In this document: positions 51,246-62,131 of the stretch, piece after piece
How the letters are laid out: every line of letters starts with the position of its first letter
Position numbering within the stretch: position 1 is the first letter of the stretch
Assembly: GCA_048013815.1 (NCBI GenBank)
Contig: CM106586.1
Span: 2,232,001 to 2,296,000 of the forward strand
DNA from: Setoptus koraiensis
Lineage: Eukaryota; Arthropoda
DNA length: 64,000 nt
Reading direction: 5' to 3'
Notes under the pieces: model-generated
What the model saw: only the letters and a program-made list of their open reading frames with translations
The model's database searches: none
Told to the model about the DNA's origin: nothing
Position numbers and translations under genes: made by a program

Positions 51246-53437
51246 CTTCTTTCTTAGAACATCAATTGTTGCTATAATAAGTATGCGATGGGATAGTCAG
51301 ATTAGATAATATCCAGTATGATCGAATATAATATTTTCAAAATTAATAAAGCGAAGAAAGAGTCAAGAATTGGTATATCAATACTATCTTGACTTGAAAT
51401 TGAAATAATTATGAAATCAGACACACTAACCGTATCAACTTGAGCACCACCTTAGCTAAACATTGTATCAGATTACAAAATCGCCAAATATTTCATCAAT
51501 AATTATTCGCTTTTTACAAGTTATTAGTGTTTCAGTCAGAGTGATTTGGTACAGAGGCACCAGCTATCGACAGCGGAAGATTTAGATAAACAAAATGTCT
51601 CTCACATCTTTTCGTCTCGGATGCTTTTTTTTTCTTATATAAGAATAATTGAAGACATTCTAATTTCATTTCTCCTGATAATATGTTCGATGCTCGATTT
51701 GTTGCGTTTTTCATGCAATAAAAAAATTTAGACTTTTTAAAAATAACTCCGACAAACAACGGCTGCAATCAATCTGATTGCAGCAACGGTAGTGATTTGA
51801 TCTGAATTCTAGTACCGAATATTATTCAGATAACAAGTTAATATAAAAAATGGGGCCAAGGCTGATCGATGATAGTGCAAAGTGCAGAGACGGTTATCGG
51901 TCCGACAAGCAGTAGTCGTTGGGCCGCACTTTCTAAATTCGTATAGAGATCAACAGATTCCTCAAGTCAGTTACTTTATTCGGCTTAACCAATTTAAACT
52001 AACTGTCGATCAGCAATTACAAGAACTTTACATTGATCAATGCCTCTGGATATTACGCAATCAGGATCGTGATATATGTTTCCAAATGAAGCGAAAATTC
52101 ACAAGTGGTGGTAAGATTGCAAAAAGAAAGAATACGATCGAACAATAGATAGAGAGGATATTCTACCTACTGTGTATTGCATATATGAAGCTCTTTTGCA
52201 GTCACATGAGTCTCGTTATGAAATGTTGTTCGTTTGAATTGGCCAGGTCATAGTTTGCGATCGGTATGTTTTTTACCTTCATCGATCTCCTTCCAACCAC
52301 CAACATTATCAAATCAAATGAAACACTTGCCAGTCAAACTCAATTAGCCCAATATAAGCACAAATTAGACCCGGTTATCGTTCGACGTTTGTCTAAATGG
52401 AGCACCAAGTAATCAATCAAGATCATTGCCAATCGCGTTGTGTCTTGCGATTTGTCATTCTACGATTAGTTGTTGACTAGTAGCGTCACCTGTCGTCGAA
52501 TAGCATTGATCGATTTGAGAGTTGAGAGTTTAAAAGTTCATCTACTCAATTAACTATATAATACTATTAGTATTATAATAACAAATTAACACAACATATT
52601 TTCACACTTACAGTTAGCTGATACGACGATATTTCCTGTATGTTTTTTCACTTGAGTCTAGTCTTGCTTGTTTTTTTTTCACAACGTTTGCGTCATGTTT
52701 TTCAGAAACGCTTCACAGTTACAAAGCAGTACAAAACTGTAACAGTTTACATATAAATGGTGATGAATGCACAACTCACTCTTACATAACTTCACGTTAC
52801 TTTACCTGAAGCATTGAAAGTAGTCGAATAGAAATGACCAGTATGTAAGGTGTTGTTTATATTGTCGCTAGTGAGTAGCCGAAAGGCTCACTAACAACAT
52901 CACTGACATTATTATAAACACACAGTTTATGGTGACAATGCACCAGATGAAAATTGCGGTTATTTGTTTTTTCATCAATGTCACTTGTAAATGATTACAA
53001 CAGGCAAGACAAGACATTATTGATAGTTTTAGACATTTAGATATACGATGATATGTTTATGTTAATCAAACATTTATTGATATATAATGAGCAAAGTATT
53101 GTGTGATACAGTAACAATTGATAGCAATATAACAACAATACTGTCAATACACTAAACTAGTTAATTGTATCAACTGGTCAGTGTTTACTTTTTTTTATAA
53201 ATAGGTAAATGTGATGAAATAAAAACCTAACATCCGTTCATTCCTTTTTTGTTTCTTAATTAGACAAGTTGTGAGTGAGAGTGTAACAAAGGTACTTTTG
53301 GTTGCTTATACTTGTGATGTTTGAGTGAGTCCATGTTTAAATCTATTCAAACATATGCAAATGGAGTTCAAATCATATTGTTGTCTACATGATGCATGAC
53401 ACAATAAACTTATTGCCACCGTTTCTGTTATCTCATG
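51246..53437. other. Intergenic, TkR 3' flank
   Basis: Contains a few 60-90 codon frames near 51530-52150 on both strands without recognised family. TkR transcription ends somewhere here: the minus strand carries AATAAA near 53075, about 360 bases after the stop. Otherwise AT-rich non-coding sequence. Confidence 0.5.
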
Positions 53438-56400
53438 TCAAATCCAGACAGAATTGTCGTTGTCATCATGATTATCTGTGTCTTGTTGTTTTCGTATATT
53501 CGTCGTCGTTTTGTCATTGTCATTGAGCGTTTGCTGTTTCTTTCTTATGTGACCTAGCAGCGTTGTTGTTGTTGATGACGCAACATCAGAACTTTTACCA
53601 ATACTTGATGAGGCCTCTTTATTATCTAACATTTTCAAGGCAACCTCTTTCGAATCGACATTGTGCAATGAGCTGACCGTTAGTTGTTGTTGTTGTTGTT
53701 GGCGCTGTTGTTCTGATGTCAGTGTTGCCTTCCAAGTGTTCAAAGGTATCGAGGACGAGGCCGATGATGGACAGGTGGTTGTTGTTATATTAGAATGAGT
53801 CGAAGTCGGTTCACTAATTGATACCAGATATTGTGATTCTTTTTCACAACAGTCACGTGATTGTTGTTGTGTCAATTGTGACTTCGCTTGTTGTTGCTCA
53901 AGTTGAAGCTCATTCGATTCATCCTTTTGACCAGTGTTTATTTTGTCAATCGCACTTACACTGTCATGATGATTGATGTCCTTTTGTTCACCATCAACTT
54001 GAATTAAATAATTTTGCTGCTGTTGCTGTTGATTTTGTTTACTAACCGATAAATTATCTACATCATCATTACCATTCGGAATAATATCCATCATATGCCT
54101 AACAGTTGATTCTTGTTTGCGCTTATTATTGGTTAATAGTGGCGCTTGCTGATGTAAATTGTTTTGCTTAGATGAGCTCGTATTTGAAGCAAAACTTTTG
54201 ACTCTTTGATTGTTATTTGCATTGACATTGCTGCTGTTGTTTGCAGTTAACAACGTTTTCGTTGCAGTTCTGGAGGCTCGATAATTTGAATAGAGGCCAG
54301 CACCAACAGAATATTGATTTCTAACTGTTTGTTGTGTGCCATTTGGTCCATTGCAGCCCCCATAACACAGGCAACAAAATACGTGCTTAAAACCTCGTCT
54401 AAATCTATACTTGCAAATGTCGCATTTTTAGCAAGTTCAAATACAACAAACTTATTAATATCATCAAGTAAGGCTAAAAATTTAGAAATTTACAACAGAC
54501 GATTATCAAATACTTACTTCGAGTTCATGAAATATATTATGATTGGATTATACATTGAGTTCGACATTGCTAGCCAATATAAAAATAAATATGTCCTCTG
54601 ATCTGTTCTGTGGCCATAAAAACCGGCAACAAACACGGCATGATAGGGAAACCAACATAACGCAAATATGGTCACAACCACAATCATCATTTTTACAATC
54701 TAACAAGGGAAAATAATCAAGATTGACACATATATGACAAAATTAGATTTCAATAGATGCATACGGTTTTGGAAAAATATTTTATGCGATTATGTTATCA
54801 TTTTCACAGCAACTACCTTCTTTTTTGCCAGTATCCCTTTGAGCTGTTTATCAGTGTTCTCACCAATAGCTTGAGAGCCCCAGAGTTCACTTCCAACCTG
54901 ATAATAGATTGTTGAAAGGAAGGATATGATGAGTGGTTAGCAAAGTGTGCTATAATTCAATGTTATACTGTTGCGATGATAGGATTGTATCACCATGTGT
55001 GAACAATGGTTATACGGGCCCACTATTAGGCTCTTTTGGCTGGTGGCTCTTGATCATGGACGAGAGGTGTGCAAGAGGAACATTTGGTTACTCTATACTC
55101 TAGCACGCACTGATTATTTATTGCAATTTCCATTTTCATATTAGCGTATCTGAGAATCGTTTGTGCGGAAATTTCGGAGATTTCAGATATTCTAGAAACA
55201 AAAGGCTCTTACGCTGTTGTTAGAGATTTTTGCCTTGCTAGCCAATTGGCGAATAAATATCGTGCGACTATTACGGGGTCAGTGAGCAGTTGAGGTATTG
55301 AAAATTCGGTAGCACGCCATTCGTGTTAATGGTGTCCCATTATAAACACGTGTTTTATCAAAACACTTAATCTTTATCTCAATGTTGTTTCACTTTTAGC
55401 ATGACCAGTGCTGAAGATATTGCACAAGATTGCAAGATTTTGTTTGAGCAAAAGTAAGAGAGTGGACCAAAGTCAAATAGTAAAATGGGCAAGCTTGATT
55501 GATGAGGCCAGCAAAAAGAGGGCCAACAACAGCATGCAATATAATGTGAAATAGCATCTCATCAAAATAATAAATCATCATTCAAGCAAGCAGTTAAATA
55601 AGATTATATGTATTGTATTTAGGGATGATTATACAGCACAACAAGCTTGACTGGCTGTCTTGTTATTCTCGTTCTGTCTAGTTATGTTTGCGATAATAAT
55701 GGCATCGAATTATTATGGCCGAAGAACACTGAGATCGAGAGCAAAAGCAGCATTATATTTATATGAGAGAAACAGAAGTAGCAAGAATGAATCATTTATC
55801 ATTTCATATTTATATGCCATTGAGTAATTGTTGAGCCGAGTCTCGGCAAACAAATCGCTCTTATCTGTTTGCACAGCCATTTCTGGCGTTGTTGCTGGTG
55901 TTGTTGCTGGTGTTGTTATTGCTGTTGTTGCTGGTGCTGTTAATGGTGGCAGCTGAAAGTAGAGATGTGCTGAGATTTCCAGAGAAACATAAAACACAAA
56001 CGTTATTAGCTCATCGTCCGCTCTAAACGAACAAGAAGAACACTCAAAATGACGATGATAACACACCGAGCAGCACAAGCTGCAAACAACGGGGGCCTTG
56101 TCACCTGGATTAACACACCAGAATTCATCTTGTTGACTTTGGATGAGAAACAAGTCAACTGTCTCTGGCACTGGCACTGGCACTCGCTCTCTTTCTCTGC
56201 TTGGTCATGGTTTCAGGTCATCGGATTGAGCAGTCGGATTGACTGAAATAATGTGGCGCAAGATCGCATGTAACATACCTTGTAGTATAACAGGGCCATG
56301 GTGACTATCGGAACAACATAAGTTACTATTAATATGACAACATTGTAGCTAATAACGGATCAAATAGTGATTGATCAAAAGGTGATAGTTGTTGTTGATG

Positions 56401-56781
56401 GAAACAGTTGTTGAGCAAAACAGAACAGGGCAATATTACAATAGATAAGATTCATTAGATTGATTAATGGCCCATTAAAACAGTTCTATTGCGTTGTGTA
56501 ATAATCTAATAATCTAATGATAGATATGGTATCGTGCAATAGATATATTATTGACTACTTACATGTGATCCATTGAACTATTTGGGGACATTCCATCTGG
56601 CCAAACAATGGCACACATAATGCGCGATTGTTCACCGTTACTCAATTTCTCCTCTATTGTGTCGGAGTAAATTTGATTTGGAGCGGCCAATAAAACAGAT
56701 AAAGACCAAATGCCTATGATCCAACATAAAGCGGCTCTATGTGACATTCTAGGCTTCAATGGATGGAGAATGGCATTGTAC
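53438..56781 (-). CDS. TkR: Tachykinin-like neuropeptide receptor (GPCR), last five coding exons; 5' exons not visible
   Basis: Exons on the minus strand are 56781-56563, 56348-56279, 54897-54817, 54699-54518 and 54404-53438, all GT-AG and in frame, giving 505 residues. The first visible exon starts in the Arg codon of the DRY motif: YNAILHPLKPRMSHRAALCW (ICL2), TM4, then ECL2 with CAIVWPDGMSPNSS. The second gives TM5 (YNVVILIVTYVVPIVTMALL). The third is the diagnostic ICL3 segment VGSELWGSQAIGENT. The fourth gives KMMIVVVTIFALCWFPYH (TM6) and SNSMYNPIIIYFMNSK (TM7, NPxxY type). The fifth opens FRRGFKHVFCCLC, a helix 8 with likely palmitoylated cysteines, and runs into about 300 Gln/Asn/Ser/Thr-rich residues. 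HPLKPRMS and ELWGSQAIGE are hallmarks of arthropod tachykinin receptors (TkR99D/TkR86C group); which paralogue is open. Coupling to Gq is family knowledge. TM1 to early TM3 and the start codon are missing. Confidence 0.93.
54898..56278 (-). other. TkR intron between TM5 and ICL3 exons (1.4 kb)
   Basis: GT-AG, phase 0. It holds a CAACAC tract near 55880-55945 and a CTGGCA hexamer array at 56165-56184, but no recognisable coding exon. Confidence 0.8.
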
Positions 56782-58073
56782 CTAGATAACATATCATTTG
56801 ATGACAATGCCACCAATTGCAATAACAATAATAAATGAATGATAATAATGTGCATTTTTCAGTTAGTGGTTCAGCTTATGACCGAAGCAATCTTACAGGA
56901 TAGTCTAATGATGGTCATCTTAATGTGTGACTGTCTAAGAGATAATGTGATAAATGTTGGTAAGTTATGATTATAAGAGAGGCCAAAGAAAAAGTCACTC
57001 TTGAGATGTAGTTGGCTAACTTATTTATTATTCTATTTATATTTTGTTTGTGTATTGATTGCGCTCTCCGAAACGAACAACTCCTCTTGTTGACCACCTA
57101 AAACCACCACAAAACAGCTCTTTAGTCTCATAATTACTATGGTTTGGATCTCGATAGATCAACACAATAGCACGAGGCAAGAACTATATTATGTGGAGCA
57201 TTTCGAGGATCTGCTGAGAAATATAAATTACTCGAGCGAGGTTAAATGAAGCGGCTGAATAAGAAAAAAAAGAGAGAATGAGGAAGTCTTCTCTCAAGAA
57301 ATAAATTTATGCCAATGAGCGAAATTTGTTGACTTCTCACATCAGTATAGATCGTAATGATAGATGGCGCCACTACAAAAGAAGGTTCCCCTTGACCGTC
57401 GATGCTTAGACAGGATTACATAGCGGACTTTTTTTATGCAGGAGCTGCTTTCGATGATGATATGCTTTTCATGATTGGTGCTCCTATCGCTAGTGATAGT
57501 GTTGATATTGAATTGATCATAGGGTAGTAGGTCTTGCGGTAGTATAAATAGCCGATGAGCTGCATTTAGAGCGATCATACAGTTTGAGTTACATTTATAG
57601 TCAGGGAGCAGACATAACAATGGAATGACAACAATAGAATCTCATGCTAACAACTGATTGAAAATAATATGAAAAACGGAAGTGTTGGACTGTATAAATA
57701 GATAGATGCTTGCATGTGTGCCCTGAATAGAATAGTGGCGGATATATTTAGACGAAGAAGATGAAGCAGCACGGGACAAGCTGACAGAGGCAAAAAGATG
57801 AAAAGGTTTCAGTTGTCATAATGTTGACATGAATTTATTCATCGATCACATAATATATCAATGATACAAACGTTACGTAATACTCGAATGAGAGAATAGT
57901 TTGTCAACTTGGCAACTACTGGCAACGCAATTCTGCTAGCAAATAAAGATGAATTTTATATATGATTCTACATTTGATCACTGTGAGACATATGTGATAG
58001 TTACAGCAACCAATAAGTGAGCGTGAAAAAAGAATTGATGCTTGATTGAAATTTCTTTGATTTTTGGTCTCTT

Positions 58074-58106
58074 CGGAATGAAATCGGAATGAAATCGGAA
58101 TGAAAT
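58074..58106. repeat. Three copies of an 11-base unit (cggaatgaaat)
   Basis: Perfect tandem copies apart from the last base. Confidence 0.9.
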
Positions 58107-58330
58107 GGTTGGTCTATTTTTGGTATGTTGCGCTATTTGCACGATTGGCAAACGTTTATTTGCATATAACTGATGGCCTATCTTTTCTTGACATTGCACA
58201 CCAACAGACAGTTAGAGGGGATAAGATGCATTTGATTGGACAGATAAGTTGCGCGTGTTTCACTTGTTTGCCGACAATAGTATAACATAAAACATATACT
58301 CTGTAGTTAGCAACTGTAATCGATCGATTA

Positions 58331-58370
58331 CATAACATTAACATTGGCATTAGCATTAACATTAACATTG
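58331..58370. repeat. Hexamer array (cattaa variants)
   Basis: About six copies of cattaa, cattgg or cattag; gives a Met-Leu run on the minus strand. Confidence 0.88.
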
Positions 58371-58970
58371 TAGCAATAGCTTATAGTATAGTTTTAGTAT
58401 ATAAGTAAGTGTCATTTAGGATGGTGTTGCTATCAAATAGGAGCAAGATAAAATGAGATTGACAACAAATTTAGACGAACAAACGAATGTTGTCGTTGTT
58501 GTTGTTGATGGCTAAGATGAATGGACTGGTAAATAGTATACTAATAGCATGAAATGAAGAAAGATCAAATTAATCACATGGTGTTAGAATGGACTATTAC
58601 TATTGATTGCTCCAGAAGTGGTCAAAGCAAATCAAGTAGCACTGTATCGGTACTTTGTTTGTGATGGTCATTTGTGTTTGAATAAACACAGTGGAGAAGC
58701 AAACGGACCGAAGCAGATACAGCGCACTGTATAATGAAATGGCAGCAATGAAAATCAACTTAGCAAATATTACAAATTCAATATGATAAACGATTGTTGT
58801 TGTCGCTGTTGATTAGCAGCTGCTTTTAGTTAGATGTTAACTGGTCAACAACTCTCACTATAGCTTGCTTATATTGTATATTTTGTTTGACCGCTATATG
58901 CCGTTAGTTATATATCAATGCACTAACTCTCTATCACTGTTTCGAGACTCAATAAAGTCAAATGATCAAT

Positions 58971-59020
58971 ATTGGCCGATATTGGCCGATATTGGCCGAT
59001 ATTGGCCGATATTGGCCAAT
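58971..59020. repeat. Five-copy tandem array of a 10-base unit (attggccgat)
   Basis: Four identical copies and one single-base variant, followed by a partial palindromic half (atcggc). The unit contains TGGCCG and overlaps its own reverse complement (atcggccaat), so the array is partly self-complementary. Confidence 0.95.
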
Positions 59021-60115
59021 ATCGGCAAAGCAACGGGATTAAAATAGATAGAGAGGGAGAAGGAGAGAGACTAGACGAGACGAGATGAGTTGAGACGAGA
59101 CGAGACGACACAACAAGAATAAAGAAACCGAGCAACCGGGAATTGGCTTCTTATTGCCACTATGGTTACATTGGAAGCGCGCCTTGACCAACTTGCAGCA
59201 ACCCATTATAACTCATAATACATACGCTGGGTATCATCAACTATAACGACATCAAACGACTCAAATATCCACTAATGCTTCCAGCTAACCGACGACCGGC
59301 ATTACATTAGCAATATAGCATGTAGCACGAGCCAGCAAATACTTAGCTATTATTGAGACTTGACTTGGCTCCTCAACTGTCTCATCTGGCACATAAATGG
59401 CGCCTCTTATGGACGTTGATTGTCTCAGCTCACTGTCGTATCGGATAGTGGCTAAGCTTGTTAGCTTAATACGGCCACATGTTTGACTAGCTTTAGTTTG
59501 GTTTAGTTTATAGCAAACTAGACTCGACCCGACTCAAGCTCGCCAATAGCAAGCAACTATGATTCGTAGATGAAACAACAAGCTGCTTATTTCATGTCAA
59601 ACAATATGGACTGGCTTTGGCATTAAATTGGTCCATTGGTCTGGCTAGTAAGGCAATTCGATTTATACCATATAACAAGCTTTGTCCAGCTAGAGAATGT
59701 CAGTTAGGCCAACCAACTAACTAACTAACTGGTCAACGAGTAAATACATCATGTTCTAGATCAATAATAATAATAATCTATACTGAGTTGCCTCAAATTA
59801 GTTGCAGTTGCAGAATTATGGTACAAGCTGGTCGCTATTGGTCATCGGTAAGTGGCTATCGGTGATTGGCCAGTGGCACAACTGGCACAAGTTTTGCGCT
59901 GGCCGGCAAACAAATACTAGATAAATACGTGTGAATTGGTGTGATATATAGAATGTATCGCTGAGAATAAGCTAGCCGGTTTATTATACAAATTCGTGTC
60001 GATTATTAGCACTCCACGAAAAACTGTTTATCGTGTTGACCAGTGACTCGGTAGTTGCATGGGGTTTGTTTCAATAAACGATTATGTCTATCTACATAAA
60101 TACTGTCGCCGATAA

Positions 60116-60345
60116 TTAATCTTCAGGTAAAAACACAGGCACGTGTAAAATTAGTTTGTGTCTCCGTTTCAACGACCACAACTGTCTGCTTTTTTTGGCA
60201 TAAAACACTGCTGCAATAACTAGTTTGGTATTGCTGGCAGTAGCGACTTGAACTTGAAGTCCGTCACTGTGTATGAGGCTGACAATGGCTTTTGTGAAAA
60301 AATCTCTCATTATTTGCATAGGATGCCAGCAACTATCTGTCAAGC
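60116..60345 (-). CDS. Possible exon, function unknown (weak)
   Basis: Minus-strand open frame directly after a good acceptor-like site (gatgtttcag). It encodes LTDSCWHPMQIMRDFFTK, then a middle part with LQVQVATASNTKLVIAAVF and a basic part (KKSRQLWSLKRRHKLI), ending PVFLPED and a stop. No family recognised. It lies where a TkR intron is expected. It reads like protein but has no other support. Confidence 0.14.
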
Positions 60346-61520
60346 TGAAACATCAGCATGTCTTGTTTCGACAGCATCAGTAGTCGATGAGTAATGATCC
60401 AAATGAGTGTGATATATGATATATGAGATGTGTTTGTTGGATAGAATACGAACACCACTGATTGCAGACAGAATAAGCGAACGAAATGAGAAAATTAACG
60501 CTAAAAATACAATGCAATTGTTAGTTGGTTTGGTCTGATACAATTCAATCAGTTCAATAGCATCGCATATACAGAATAGTATCAATGGATAGCTTTTATG
60601 CTGTTGCAATCACTTTATATTAATATAATGCATATGATCTATCTAATTAGTATCTGTAGCAAGCATGTATGCAAGTAAATGTAGTAAATAGTATGGCTAA
60701 CAGTGGCAATAATTGCTGGTGTTTAATGGATGTAATCTGGTCATTATGGTCGGCTTACAATGACAACAAGCTTGCGTATTGTAACAACAAGCTAAAAACT
60801 GTTAGTTGGTTGATGGGCATTAGTTAGACTGTCATTGCTTGTTGCAACTGTTAATCGGTTGTTGTTTGGATCGAGTGAGCAAAACGTCGCTGAGTGATAC
60901 TATCAATTAGACGACAATGTATTCCATGGTCGTAGGCAAACAAACGAACAAATAAAACAAACACAATTATATAATAATATATAATGGCAAGTAATGATCA
61001 TTCAACGGATAATAGGTTTATTCTATTGTTTTGGCGGCTGCGAGCTGGCATTTGGGGTTGCTTTTGTCGTTGGTATGAGCTTGCTCTTGTTAGTAGTGTA
61101 ATGGTAGTATAATGGGCCAACCAACCAATGTCCATAATATATATAAAATAATATCTCTGTTATTATATAATATATCTGATAGCTGATATTGACAGTGGAC
61201 GAGCAATAGCGCCACTACTATTAGTATTAGCTGTTACATGCTAGTGAGATGCTATGCAACTCACTAGCTATTGCAATGCTATTTCGATCGAAAAAGTCAG
61301 TCATGCCCGAGTGTAACAATCGCTTACTTATCATTCTCAGGCCTGGCCCACAGACACGCCTAAAGCCATACATTATGTAACGGAAATTAATAATGGCGAT
61401 CAAAGTTAGATGAATGGACATAATAGAATAAACAGAGTAGAAGAATAAGAAGAAGTTTGGGCCAAGCAACCAACCGACAAAGGAGCATCCCCCATTTACC
61501 AGTCGCCAGTCGCCAGCTAT

Positions 61521-61566
61521 CCATTTACCCATTTATCCATTTACCCATTTACCCATTTATCCATTC
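61521..61566. repeat. 8-base array (ccatttac/ccatttat) next to the gap
   Basis: About five and a half copies ending 66 bases before the N-run. Similar repeats may explain the assembly break. Confidence 0.92.
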
Positions 61567-61631
61567 AAACTAAACGCCCATTCATGTGGGGCCAGCCATT
61601 CTTGTTATGTGCAGCACTTACATCTTGGCTG

Positions 61632-62131
61632 NNNNNNNNNNNNNNNNNNNNNNNNNNNNNNNNNNNNNNNNNNNNNNNNNNNNNNNNNNNNNNNNNNNNN
61701 NNNNNNNNNNNNNNNNNNNNNNNNNNNNNNNNNNNNNNNNNNNNNNNNNNNNNNNNNNNNNNNNNNNNNNNNNNNNNNNNNNNNNNNNNNNNNNNNNNNN
61801 NNNNNNNNNNNNNNNNNNNNNNNNNNNNNNNNNNNNNNNNNNNNNNNNNNNNNNNNNNNNNNNNNNNNNNNNNNNNNNNNNNNNNNNNNNNNNNNNNNNN
61901 NNNNNNNNNNNNNNNNNNNNNNNNNNNNNNNNNNNNNNNNNNNNNNNNNNNNNNNNNNNNNNNNNNNNNNNNNNNNNNNNNNNNNNNNNNNNNNNNNNNN
62001 NNNNNNNNNNNNNNNNNNNNNNNNNNNNNNNNNNNNNNNNNNNNNNNNNNNNNNNNNNNNNNNNNNNNNNNNNNNNNNNNNNNNNNNNNNNNNNNNNNNN
62101 NNNNNNNNNNNNNNNNNNNNNNNNNNNNNNN
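61632..62131. other. Assembly gap, exactly 500 N
   Basis: Run of N; the round length suggests a placeholder size rather than a measured distance. Open frames reported across it are meaningless. Confidence 0.99.

Larger units (their letters stand above)
56782..61631. other. TkR upstream intron or flank up to the assembly gap
   Basis: On the minus strand this should be intron sequence leading to the TM1-TM3 exons. I looked for the family signatures (a TM2 NYFLxNL-type motif, TM3 ending in DR) and saw none, so the intron is at least 4.8 kb or the exons lie past or inside the gap. Content: an 11-base array at 58074-58106, a hexamer array at 58331-58370, a 10-base array at 58971-59020, AT-rich DNA and a few unrecognised frames. 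Confidence 0.55.

Noticed and set aside
51530-52150. Short frames on both strands that might be remains of a mobile element
   Set aside because: No recognisable transposase, polymerase or terminal repeat; too weak to name.
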